Below are positions 46,010-55,871 of a DNA stretch of 64,000 nucleotides, in pieces (positions within the stretch are counted from its first letter, which is position 1; each line of letters begins with the position of its first letter). Below the pieces are notes generated by a model. It saw only the letters and a list, made by a program, of their open reading frames with translations, made no database searches and was not told where the DNA came from. The stretch is from Gonatopus flavifemur (Eukaryota > Arthropoda > Insecta > Hymenoptera > Dryinidae), in contig JAFFJZ010000007.1 of assembly GCA_018340375.1 (NCBI GenBank), positions 3,596,001-3,660,000 of the forward strand, read 5' to 3'. The translations under genes and the position numbers were made by a program.

Positions 46010-46262
46010 CCCAGACAGCACGAATTTTTCATTGTCTAAAAGATTTCCACTGCATGTTTTAAAGATGTCTTATGCGAGAGTTTTCACTGTCTTTGAGATA
46101 TCTTCGAGTCAGAAATCTAAAATACGTCTTCAGATCTCTTTTAGGAATCTTTTAGATTACTTATTGAAGACATCTTAAAGATAGTGAAAACTGTCGCATA
46201 AGACATCTTTAAGATATTCAGTGGAAATCTTTTGGACAATGAAAAATGTTTGCTTGTCTGGG
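46010..46262. mobile_element. 253-bp palindromic element, duplication TT
   Basis: CCCAGACAGCACGAATTTTT ... AATGTTTGCTTGTCTGGG, with TT on each side. Most of it folds on itself: aagatgtcttatgcgagagt with actgtcgcataagacatctt. The terminal repeat CCCAGACA is shared with 57205-58307. Confidence 0.8.
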
Positions 46263-46745
46263 TTGTATCCACTGGGTGACGTTACCGAAAAGACTAGTAA
46301 AATAGTTGCACGGCTAGCTTGTGCGTAGCTTGCTGCTATCTTTCACGGAAAAAAATGAATTCGCAGTGACAGCGAAAACTCGTTTGCTGAGTGCATTTCG
46401 CTACTGCAGCTATGATTATAGCTGTAGCTGCTACTTTAATGGTGCTACGTCGACAAAGAATGATCGCAGGAGAAATGATACTATTGTAGCAACTTTTGTA
46501 GCTGTGGCGTACATATCCAAAGAGAACAAGATGGCCGCCAAACATTCAATGAAGATTTGACAAATGCATAGACATTTTAACGTTCAAAGGATGTTCAACA
46601 ACCTTAATAGCACATAATATTCATGTAATATTCTTAGGATATTGTGTGAAAATATCTAACCTCCAAAGGCAGTTTGCGAAATTGAATTCGAAACATTCTG
46701 CCGAAGTTATATGCCTTCTTAGAACACCGTTTATTCAACTGATAG

Positions 46746-46826
46746 CGTGGCTCAAGCGATAGCAGGTTGAGTTAATAATCGAAATATTGCGGGATCGACT
46801 CTTCCCTATGGAATAATTTTTTTTTT
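46746..46826 (+). ncRNA. tRNA-like unit with T-run terminator
   Basis: Reads GTGGCTCAAGCGATAGCAG (A-box-like) and, 26 bases on, GCGGGATCGACTCTTCC (B-box-like). A run of T at 46819-46829 follows. It shares TGGCTYRAGYGATAG with the minus-strand unit at 45020-45081. Probably a tRNA-derived SINE head. Confidence 0.45.
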
Positions 46827-47930
46827 TCATTTGTTGGGTTGTTCTCTTAGCGATTGTTCCAAGCTGGTACAGCGAAACACTGATTGAAAAAAAAAAAATC
46901 GCTACCATAGCTACGTTTTTCACTATCCAAATATTACCCACGGAAATTAGCTATGGTAGCTAATTTTTAGCTGCCACGGCGAATTTTTTTTTAGCGTCTT
47001 GCATCCAATGAAGCTTGTTCAAGGTTGAAATTCCCTCGATAGGGTAAACAAAGTCGATTTTTGAGGGGAATACGAAAGAGCAGGGGAGAGACGCAAACTG
47101 TGTGGGACAAACGTAGACATGAACATTTTTTATGAAAAAAAATATTACGTAATTTGACTTGTTGGGTTACAGTAATTTAGTTATTCTAATTTTTTTTAAT
47201 GAATGATTTTGGTATTTCATTAAATTCCTTTGTATTGAAAATCACTGATACACGATCAGAATTGGTGAAGGGACAGACCAGGGGAGAGAACTTTTTCATG
47301 TTCAAAGTGATGTTGTGACTAAAGTAAGTAAATTCGAGTGATAAATTTGAGTGACCATAAAGGAAATAATGAGTTTTGAGAACTGATAACGTTATTCCGA
47401 ATGAATTAAAAAAAAATGTGTTTTTTCATCGTGGACATCAAAAACACCTCTTAACTTAGAATGACCCATATGAGCATTTTTAGATTTTTTTTCAAATCAA
47501 AAACGCCTTGGATCACCTTGTATGTCTTTTATTATGTTCAGTTGGATATCATTATAGCCATAATATTATCATGGATTGAAAACTTCTAAGTTTTTTCAAT
47601 CACCCGTACCTTAATTTCAATTTTCATACACAATAACTTGAACATTCAGTAACATGTATTTGGATTCCTAATTCAGTTCACAAAAATTGGATTTTCATTC
47701 ACATATTTACATGGAACTTCAATAACATGCGACAGAAGCAGTTTTTATTCACGTGATTGAGGAAGTTCTTTGAATTTCAATCACATATTAATGAAAATTC
47801 AGTTATCAAACCATATTATTATGAATAATATAATATAGCAAAAATTGAAAATTCAATCACCAAGATTTGGAAATTTCATTTACAAGTATACTTGAAAAAT
47901 AAATGAAATTCCAAGAAATTTTTAACAGTG

Positions 47931-48605
47931 TACCCTGCTTATCATATGCAGGCGCTCATAGAAATCCCCCCTCTCTCTTTTTTCTTTGTTACACGCCAGT
48001 TAAAGAGGTACAGAAAATCTCTATGGGCGAAATTCACTTCAATTAGTATTCTATTCTCTCCACCTTGACTCATACTGAGACCTTTCAGGTATCACAGACG
48101 CTGCAGAGGTAGAATATTACCTTAGAAAAGAATAATAATCGTATTCGTAACGCAATTAGGAGGGTCAATGATTTTTAAATCTTCTTATTCACTCATAAGC
48201 TGAACAAAATGTATCAAATCTATTCTATTGAATCTAATAATGACCACTGTTCAAATTGATTTTCTGAAATATGACGACTCTTGTTCTCCATAATGATTGG
48301 CAACGCAAAATATCCTACTGGAGAAAATGTTGCGAAATGTTTCTGGGACATTCTAAAAACGTTTCGCAACATTTTATCTAGTGGTTGGATATCATATGAA
48401 ATCTGTTTCATCATTTAGTGAGTAAATTGTGTCACGTCCTGGATGTTTCCATTCAGAACGGCGATAGATTTATTCCCCTATTTATCAATTAAGAAAGGAA
48501 GGGGTAGGATTGAGGATTCCTTGAAAATGACAAAAGGTTTTGAAAATGACCAAACTGGAAATCTGGTAAAATTATAAATTTATTCTTAATTTTAAGGTTA
48601 CATTT
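47931..48605. other. Unassigned, with a hairpin
   Basis: 48315-48400 folds as a hairpin (ctggagaaaatgttgcgaaa against tttcgcaacattttatctag), perhaps a tiny inverted-repeat element. Nothing else recognised. Confidence 0.4.
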
Positions 48606-49047
48606 TTATTTGTATCTTAAGTGAAATTCTATAATTTCTTCTGAACTTAAACCAGCTTCCAATAATTGATTTTGCGTATATTGCAAATAACGCGGTAAAT
48701 AACTTCTACATAGATCACAATTAAAGAAAAAGATATTGAACCTAATACAATTCAAACACCTAACAGGATGATTAATAGATTGGGCATTCCAATTTATGAT
48801 TTTTAATTTATTTTTTAAGGTGAAAATTAACTTTTTATCTTTTATATGATTCTTCCGCAGTTTATTTATCCGAGGATGGGATTCGGCTGATGAGGAATGA
48901 AAGATTTTTCTTCTCTCAGTCACTCTTTCTTCAGCTCTCCATAGTTTTTCCTCAACCTCATGAATAGATGCCACTGTTGAAAGAATGAGAAATAAGAGAA
49001 AGAATTGTATTAATTTTATATTCCTGAATTTCTTTGCATACCGGGGG
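48606..49047 (-). CDS. Candidate terminal exon of a small secreted protein
   Basis: On the minus strand a frame is open to TAA at 48606. Read from a possible acceptor near 49035 (ttcAG before GAATATAAA) it begins with a hydrophobic segment, KLIQFFLLFLILSTVAS, a good signal-peptide core. A charged helical region follows (IHEVEEKLWRAEERVTERRK) and then two cysteine pairs (RCLNC and NCDLC) before LEAGLSSEEIIEFHLRYK. Two AATAAA-type signals follow the stop. No in-frame ATG precedes the hydrophobic segment before a TAG, so the start must be in an upstream exon that I could not place. The protein family is unknown to me. It lies inside the 7.8-kb element, so it could be cargo. Chance cannot be excluded. 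Confidence 0.35.
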
Positions 49048-49337
49048 TGATAGAACTATGTCAATGAGGGTTTTAAATCAATATATAAAAATTTTAAATG
49101 TTTCTTTTTTTTAGAATAACCAGAAAAAAAATTCGAAATAAGGAAATCTTTTTGGGGAAAATTTTAACGAGCAAAAAGATTGGGTATAGGGTGCCTAGCC
49201 TTTGAATTTAATGTAAACTAAGTTCAAAGGGTTGGACGAATGATGCATGAACATACAGAGCATTCATCCAAAGGGGACCGTGTGCAAACACGGAGAATTA
49301 GGGAATACTCACTGGCAGAAAATTTGTTGTGTTGTTG

Positions 49338-49560
49338 TTGTTGCTGTTATTCCTGATACCCGCCACAGGAATTCTGCTTCTGAATCCGTGGATGTCCTCA
49401 CGTCCAGATGGTGTCGTCCTTCCTTTCCTTTGGGATTGTCGTGGAGCAATTGATATGGTTGGTATCAATCATCGAAATTCCGCTGGTCCTTCCTTTCCTT
49501 TGGGATTGTCGTGGAGCAATTGATATGGTTGGTATCAGTCATTGAAATTCCGCTCTCGAA
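49338..49560. repeat. ~72-bp direct duplication
   Basis: tccttcctttcctttgggat...tggtatca is present twice (about 49415-49482 and 49487-49556) with two or three substitutions. Confidence 0.7.
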
Positions 49561-49668
49561 TCTGTGAGTGTTTTCATCCCAACCGACGTCCATATGTTCG
49601 TCCTTCTTCGGGGTTGTTGAAAATGCAATGTTTACAAGAGAATGTAAATTCTCTACAATGCGTTCGAC

Positions 49669-50145
49669 ACAAGCGTAATGTTTGTTAGAGAAAGTGAACT
49701 CTCTGCACTTCGTTCCAGACAAGCGTAATGCTTGTAAGAGAAGATGAATTCTCTGTATTCCGTTCGAAACAAACGTACAGCTTGCAAGAGGAGATAAATC
49801 CTCTGTATTGCGTTCAAGACAAGCGTAAAGCTTGTAAGAGAAGGTGAATTCTCTGTGTTGCGTTCAGAATCAAGCGTGAAGCTTGTAAGAGAAGATAAAT
49901 TCTCTGTGTTGCGTTCAAGACAAGCATAAAGCTTGTAAGAGAAGATGAATTCTCTTTGTTCCGTTCGAAACAAACGTACAGCTTGCAAGAGGAGATAAAT
50001 CCTCTGTATTGCGTTCAAGACAAGCGTAAAGCTTGTAAGAGAAGGTGAATTCTCTGTGTTGCGTTCAGAATCAAGCGTGAAGCTTGTAAGAGAAGATAAA
50101 TTCTCTGTGTTGCGTTCAAGACAAGCATAAAGCTTGTAAGAGAAA
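49669..50145. repeat. 50-bp tandem array with 200-bp higher-order repeat
   Basis: Nearly ten units of 'caagcgtaaagcttgtaaga' + 'gaaggtgaattctctgtgtt' + 'gcgttcaaga'. Units 3-6 and 7-10 match each other better than they match adjacent units, so a four-unit (about 201-bp) block was duplicated. Each unit contains two small palindromes, aagc-gtaa-agctt and agagaa-ggtgaa-ttctct, so one strand could form a row of hairpins. Long frames crossing the array simply reflect its period. Confidence 0.85.
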
Positions 50146-51318
50146 ATGGATTTCGTTCTATACTGGAATCACCAGAAGATTCCTGACTGCGTGGTGTATG
50201 CGTTGTTGCTGAAGGCTGTGTGGTCGTAGTACTTTATGTTTAGCGGAGAGTTCCTTGATTCTTGTTAAAGAACAGGAGATGTTGATGGCTAGAGAGCCTG
50301 GCGATTAATTGGCGCTTTGACCATGGGTGCACCCCTTTTTAAACAGTTTTTGGGTGCCATGGTCATCCAATCAGAAAATTCATATTGATTATAGAGCTGA
50401 TTCTCGATCGATGATTTTCCCTATTGGCTCGCGCTGGTACTTGTAATAGAAGGGGTTGTGTGTGGCACAGTGTGCGTTCTATTGGTCAGGGTAGATCATC
50501 GATCGAGGGTTTTCCGATGCACGTTGTCCTTCCGGTGATGCGTATTCGAACCCTTAGGGGTCCTCTTCTATTCCTCCTCACACGTCCTTTCTCTTCGTAT
50601 GCATGAATTTGTCACTTGCATGTTGAGGTTTTCATTCGCTTTTTGCATGTTCCTTATGAAACATGTTTTCCTTAATTGTCTAATTTGTATTATTGATCAA
50701 ATTAATATGTGTCAATAATAGGTACATATGCGTTATTTAAACTTCGATTATTTATTCGCTTGTGGTGTTATATTAGATGTGTTTTGTTTTCGGTATTTGT
50801 TTTGTTACTGTTGCATGTGTCTGTTATATTCGTTTGTTTTTATTCTCTTTGTTTGTGTAATTGTTCATTAGTTATTTATTCAGTAGTTCTTTCTTGTGCG
50901 ATTAATATTGGTAGGTTTGTGTAGAATTTGGAACTTCGATTATTTATTTGTTTTTATTAATGGTAGTTTTTCAGTTACTTGTGAATTTTCACGTTTTGTT
51001 TGTTCTTTGCAACAATTATTCTTTGTTCGTAATTTGAATGATTGCGTATTCGTGTATGTTTTAAATTGCAATGATTTCTTATGTGTGATTATAATTTATT
51101 GTTTGATTATTTGAATTTGTAGTATTAAATGCTTGTTTTTGAATTGTAGTATTTTTAAATTTGTGTGTTTTCACTTGTACATAATTTATAATAGGTGTTA
51201 TATTTTGCATGTTTTATCATATGCATTTTGGATATCATTGAATGCATGTTACTGCATATATCCCCTTAAAATATATGTATATATTTCCAATCGGTGTACA
51301 AATCTATTGTTTACGCAG
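50146..51318. other. Strongly T-rich strand, possible intron
   Basis: From about 50600 to 51318 the plus strand is heavily T-rich with few C, ending in a splice-acceptor-like ttgtttacgcAG. A donor-like GTATGC is at 50597. This fits an intron on the plus strand (722 bp if these sites pair), but no coding exon 1 could be established. Confidence 0.3.
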
Positions 51319-51438
51319 GGTTTTACCCTGGATCTTTTTAAGGCCTGGCGCGACATTCAGGCGGCCGTTGGGGTACCAGTCCGTGCCTGGCTCCTGTATA
51401 TTGAGTATCTGTCATCGATGACTCATCGTGAGTTATAA
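51319..51438 (+). CDS. Candidate small terminal exon, unidentified
   Basis: After the acceptor at 51317-51318 a GC-rich segment reads GFTLDLFKAWRDIQAAVGVP, then VRAWLLYIEYLSSMTHREL to a TAA. Base composition and codon use differ sharply from the AT-rich flanks, and the amino-acid mix is protein-like. No family is recognised. It lies in the 7.8-kb element, so it may be part of an element-encoded or captured gene. Confidence 0.3.
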   Translation, partial: GFTLDLFKAWRDIQAAVGVPVRAWLLYIEYLSSMTHREL

Positions 51439-51943
51439 CAGGATTTTATTTGAAAAGAAAAATCATAAAAGGGTGACAAGAGTTTTGTCGTGGCAAGAAT
51501 TTTTAAATGTTCATTTGCTTTGTTTGACAGGAAATTCTTATAACTAAAAAAAAAATTAAACATACGTTAAATATACGGGGTATATTACAATTGTTTCTCT
51601 GTAACAAAAAATGCATGTTTTGTGGTTTGCATCCCATTTTCTAATCATTTCATTTAAAAAATTGATTAAAAAAATGTTTTCAAACAATTTTTAATTTTTC
51701 CCGATGGTTGCGCGAAATTCCCGGCCTTTTCCCGTTTTTTCCCGACTTTGTCAAATCCCCGGCTGTTTCCCGGATTCCCGGATTTTCCCGAGTCGTAGAC
51801 ACCCTGATTATTATAAGATTTCACTTTTTCGTTTCTGATTGGAAAATTCCTAATGAACGCTAATTATTAGGTGTGCAACTGAGTTATCGCTGTTTTTTGT
51901 TGTGAAAGCGCAACTTTGTTGCAGAAAAATAATTGAAAATCAA

Positions 51944-53600
51944 TCATTCGAAGTATTGCCCATCGCTAGCTACAACTGTTGTCCATCTTTCTGGCAGAGA
52001 TCGAATACCGTTACGACAAAAGTGTTCGTCTTCTGAGGCCATCCACGAATCGAGGCACTTTTTGATGTCTGCATATGAGCGGAACTGCTGATCAGTCAGA
52101 GCCCTGTTAGAAATTCCTCTAGTAATTCGCTAGTTATAACACTTGCCCTCACGAAAAACTAGAGTTCCAATTCAGTAACCTTTCAATTCAATCACCAACT
52201 TATAAGTGTTCTTAATTATATAAAATATATATAAATATTACAGTATACATTATATACACACAGGATGGTGCAAAACTCTGGATACACCCTAATAACTCCT
52301 GAACGGGTGGAGATAATGGGATAATTTTTTTCACAATTCAACGGGGGAACAGAATCTACCATACTAGGAGGGTGAGAAGTCCTCAATTTTGAAGGGGGAG
52401 ATGGGGGGCGAGGGGAGCGAAAATCTTGAATGAGGTGGAGAGGCTTACGATAGCTCATTTGTTGGGGATTTTCAGCCCGAATACAGCCGTTTTTTGTTCT
52501 TCGGAATCGGTCAATTTTTCGTCGAATTATGACCACTTGAAGATTGTTCTGGAAGCAGTCAGAGCTCTCAGCCAATCAGAACTCAGCAACTTCAAATCGC
52601 TGTAGCTCTGGAACAAAAAATGATAGGATAGTTCAATTTTGTTCCAGAGATCCGCCGTTTTCCAACTTAGCGAATGGTATCAAGCTCCAGTATGTAGCAC
52701 ATAACGCTGTTGGATGATTTGGGTTTGAAAAAAAATCCAAAAATGCTCATATCTCGAGAACTAAGCGTCGGAAAATTTTTTTTCAAACGGGAAATTATTG
52801 CATTTTGGCTGCAGAATGACGCCTGTGTAGTTTTTCCAGTGAGGTCTCTAGTTTTTCACAAGGGGAAGTGTTACAACTCGTGAATTACTAGACAAATTTC
52901 TACCAGGGAGCATGTGCCATCGAACGGAACAAGTAATACTCGGACGGCAAAATATCTGGGGAATATGGTGGGTGGGGTAGGAAATCTCATTCGAGCGTTT
53001 CCACGTAGGTTTCAACGGGTTTGGCAACATGAGACCGAGTGTTGGCATGCAGTAGAATCACTTTGTCGTGCCTCTGCTCGTATTGTAGCCGTTTTTCGCG
53101 CAGTCCTTGGTTCAGTCACATCAATTAAGTTCGATACCGTTCCGCAGTGATGGTTTCGTTCGGTTCCAACAACTCGCGATGAATAACACTGATCTTATCC
53201 CACTAAATACACAGCATAACCTTCGCAGCGTGAATATTCGGCCGAGCCGATGACGCAGAAGCATGACTGGGCAGTCCCCATGACTCTCTTTTCTTTGGGT
53301 TGCTGTAATGAATTCATTCTTCATCATCCGTCACGTTGCAATGAAGAAACCCCTTCCTTTTTTGCTATTGGAGCAGTCGTTCACAGGGAAAAAGACGACG
53401 CCCCTCGTCCTCCGGCTTCACCTCATAAGGAACCCAAGTTCCTTGCTTCTGAATCATTCCTAACTCATGCAATCGCTTGGAAATGGCTTGGTGGCTAACT
53501 TCTACTGTTGAAGCAAACTATTTCTGCGTTATGCACGGATCCTGATCGAGCAATGCCTCCAATTCAGCGTTTTGAGTGTTGTTGACTTTTCTTCACGTGG
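51944..53600 (-). pseudogene. Mariner transposase, split by an 807-bp element
   Basis: Minus strand, N- to C-terminal: NAELEALLDQDPCITQK, then VSHQAISKRLHELGMIQKQG and TWVPYEVKPED (53580-53380). A decayed catalytic region follows (53330-52960), then LFRSMAHA at 52930-52909. After the insertion come LTDQQFRSYADIKKCLDSWM and RNGIRSLPERWTTVVASDGQ, YFE, stop at 51944. Several stops and frameshifts disable it. The wording matches the common insect mariner group with ELALL/QAISKRL and LPERW...SDGQYFE motifs. Confidence 0.75.
52102..52908. mobile_element. 807-bp element, duplication AG, inside mariner codons
   Basis: CCCTGTTAGAAATTCCTCTAG ... TAGACAAATTTCTACCAGGG, flanked by AG. Subterminal ctagtaattcgctagt and ctcgtgaattactag match the style of 18610-25315. 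Deleting it with one AG restores ...MAHA|LTDQQ... exactly, proving the 2-bp duplication. Confidence 0.85.
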
Positions 53601-55586
53601 TTTTGTCTTTTTACTCGATTCTTAGACTGATTTTGTCCTGATTGTTGAATAATGCGGACAAGAACAAATATAAGTGTGCTGACAATTTCATAACGATCGA
53701 ATAATGAGAACGAAACATATTCGCAGAATAGCGCCATCATGAAATTTCGAAATTTCCTTTTGAATTCCAGTACTGACCTTTTTCTTCTTATATTTTGACA
53801 TCGGAACAGGGAAGGTATGCTTCCAAAATATTGTCGAATGATGCAGATCGCAAGAGAAAAATTGTCTACATTCTCCAACCGATTGGGGCCAAACTCATGT
53901 GGGCATACTATCAGATCACAACCAGAACGCGAAATGAATTTTGTTGCAATCGAATAGCAGGGAACAAAGATATGCGTGGTCGCGAAATCACAATTTTTCA
54001 AACAATATTTTGTAATATTTCCAAAGCCCATTGTCCGATCGTCACCAAAATCAATAGGCTTCAAGTCCTTTCCAAGACGAACATATGGGAGAAAAGTATT
54101 CTAATCGTCGCATTGTGAGGAGAGTTATCGTGCGCCAAATGTGCACATACATACATAAACACACACCCAGACACTCTTGAGAATCACATTTTTTCAAAGT
54201 TCTGATGTGTTTGTTAAAAGGGGAATACCCCTTCTGCATGATGGATTCTTGACCCTGTCACAATACTTCTCTTCACTTATATATAAGGAATGTGGAAGTA
54301 AAAATGATGAAAATTGAACAAATTCAGAAAATCTGGTGTTGGTTCCGCATTCAGCACAACATAACCATTCCAAATTAGTTTACAGGACTCGGACACCAAA
54401 AAAAATTTTGTTGTTGTTGTTCTGTGTAATTATCATTGATTTTCATCATTCATGTGAATTATTGAATTTCAATTGCATTCACGGAATCTACGCATTCATC
54501 CAATCCCCGATATCTCAGACATTCAACGACGGAATAGGTAACCCCATTCGCTATTCATGCACGTTCAAATTACTCATTTCCAGTAAACACTTTTATGTCT
54601 ACCTAATCTACTTTGCGCATCACGATGACGCATAAGGTTCTCATTCCTTGGGGGATTTTATATTTCATGTTATAACAAATGGGGAAAGACATGATGGGAG
54701 AGGTTTTATCGTGTACGTAGCCGAGACATCGTAATAAAACGATATTACATTGCCTCGCGTGTTATGGAATACTTCAAGTCATTTCAAGTCTGAAATATTT
54801 ATCTCAAAACAATTTTGTCGAACTAAATGAGAGGAAACTTCCTTCTATTATCGATCCCACGCAAAATTGAAATATAGTTTGTTTCATCTGATTTCTTACA
54901 TAGTTCAACTGAAGAAGAAGGATGACAAGGGGATAATTTGGTTTCAAAGTCATTTATTTATTACAAAAGCCACATAATTACATCACATTTGTACATACAC
55001 ATGTATATTCACAAATATTTTCAGACAAACGATGCTTACAATGTGAGTGAAAGAATACGATCCAAGAAGACAATGTACTTACAAATACGGCATTTCGTCA
55101 CAATAATGGCGATACGTTACGAATATTCCGTATAAATTTTTCGAATTGGAAATTATGATCAATGACAGATGGAATGATATAAAAATTCACTTCGGGTAAT
55201 GAACTATTCTTTCTGCATCGTGTTCCACGATGATAGACATTTTTCCTTAAATGCACAAGAATTTCAGATCACACAGGTGATAAATAATACGTCGAACAAC
55301 ACTTTGCCATAATATTACTTTCTCATAAGCTTCATTCCATGTCCACCTGAGTTGATTAGCAAGAACGGACGAGAAGGCACGCAGAGTTTCAATGAGGTGG
55401 ATTTTTATAGAGCAATGCACATGATACATTCATACATTCTTCAGGAAATTCAGGAGGAAATGGAATTCTTGAAATTCCATGCGGACTTTCAGTTTTTGTG
55501 GACTTAATGAATCGATCTTCAATTTTGTTACCATGATATTACACCCAAAAAAAGTAATCTGGAAATGAGGAAAAAATCCTTCTTAA
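53601..55586. other. Unassigned sequence
   Basis: No gene or element ends are supported. The minus-strand frame at 53564-54064 has no recognisable domain and overlaps the decayed mariner end. Confidence 0.35.
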
Positions 55587-55871
55587 CCCTTAAACCGTAA
55601 CCCTGCTCAAAATCACGTCAACCGTAACCCCCGGTCTAGCAGACCGCTATCACCTTCTTCTAGATATTCAAAGTTGTTAGAAGTAAAGAAAACATATTTT
55701 AGATCATTAGAAATGTCTACGAGGTAGGATAGTGGGCTTATGTACAGAACTTAGTGAGCAATTCTGTGCAGAGTAGGAATGAAATGTCAAACAATTTAAC
55801 CAAAAAAGTTCGAATTACGAGCAAATACCATTTTGATAGCGGTCTGTGAGACCGGGGTTACGGTTAGAGGG
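55587..55871. mobile_element. 285-bp small element with TTAA duplication (piggyBac/Kolobok-type)
   Basis: TTAA flanks both sides of CCCTTAAACCGTAACCC and ...GGGTTACGGTTAGAGGG. The interior has inverted ccggtctagcagaccgctat and atagcggtctgtgagaccgg. TTAA duplication and a CCCTT start suggest piggyBac; Kolobok also uses TTAA. Non-coding. Confidence 0.7.

Larger units (their letters stand above)
45338..47468. mobile_element. 2.1-kb element with GGGTCATTCTAAG ends
   Basis: A perfect terminal pair: GGGTCATTCTAAGTTAAGAG at 45338 and CTCTTAACTTAGAATGACCC ending 47468, flanked by AT. The interior carries at least six copies of an 'AGGGGAGAGAC'-like word, all in the same orientation (45491, 45816, 45834, 45977, 47081, 47280). 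No transposase frame. Contains the palindromic element at 46010-46262. Confidence 0.7.
45243..47521. mobile_element. Probable inverted-repeat element around the motif-rich element
   Basis: Left gcagggtgacccaag and right cttggatcaccttgtatg are imperfect complements, and each lies ~90 bases outside the TIRs of 45338-47468. The ends resemble the cagggtgtccc ends of mariner-like elements here. Evidence is limited to this short match. Confidence 0.4.
44861..47930. mobile_element. 3.1-kb element, duplication TA, itself invaded
   Basis: CACTGTTAAAAATTTCTGATTG ... AAGAAATTTTTAACAGTG with TA on each side. The same family as 10606-11637. Subterminal zones repeat 'ttcaatcacatg' and 'aacattcaataaca' in both orientations. 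The centre is occupied by the elements at 45243-47521, 45338-47468 and 46010-46262. Confidence 0.75.
44041..51806. mobile_element. 7.8-kb element with AGGGTGTCTAC ends and candidate cargo
   Basis: The left end is CAGGGTGTCTACCAAAATTC and the right end, read inwards, is CAGGGTGTCTACGACTCGGG. Both ends contain repeated 'ttcccgg/ttcccgac' words (44070-44125 and 51720-51795). The flanks are ATTATT on each side, a possible 6-bp duplication. Inside are a 3.1-kb nested element, a 50-bp tandem array, a possible secreted-protein exon (minus) and a possible small exon (plus). No transposase was recognised. These ends are common in invertebrate genomes; I cannot assign the superfamily. Confidence 0.65.
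51867..53600 (-). mobile_element. Second mariner, truncated at its 5' end
   Basis: The left end TTAGGTGTGCAACTGAGTTA is a typical mariner terminal repeat, preceded by TA. The opposite end was not found, and similarity to the transposase fades near 53600. It contains the coding remnant at 51944-53600 and the 807-bp insertion at 52102-52908. Confidence 0.65.

Noticed and set aside
49653..50018. 121-codon frame with repeated LTSFTL / AIQRIY units
   Set aside because: It is simply the 50-bp array read in one frame; the period gives the protein repeats.
49669..50145. CRISPR-like regular array
   Set aside because: Units are contiguous 50-bp tandem copies with no unique spacers, in a eukaryotic context.
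53564..54064. 166-codon minus-strand frame
   Set aside because: No recognisable domain, and its C-terminal end overlaps the out-of-frame remains of the second mariner.
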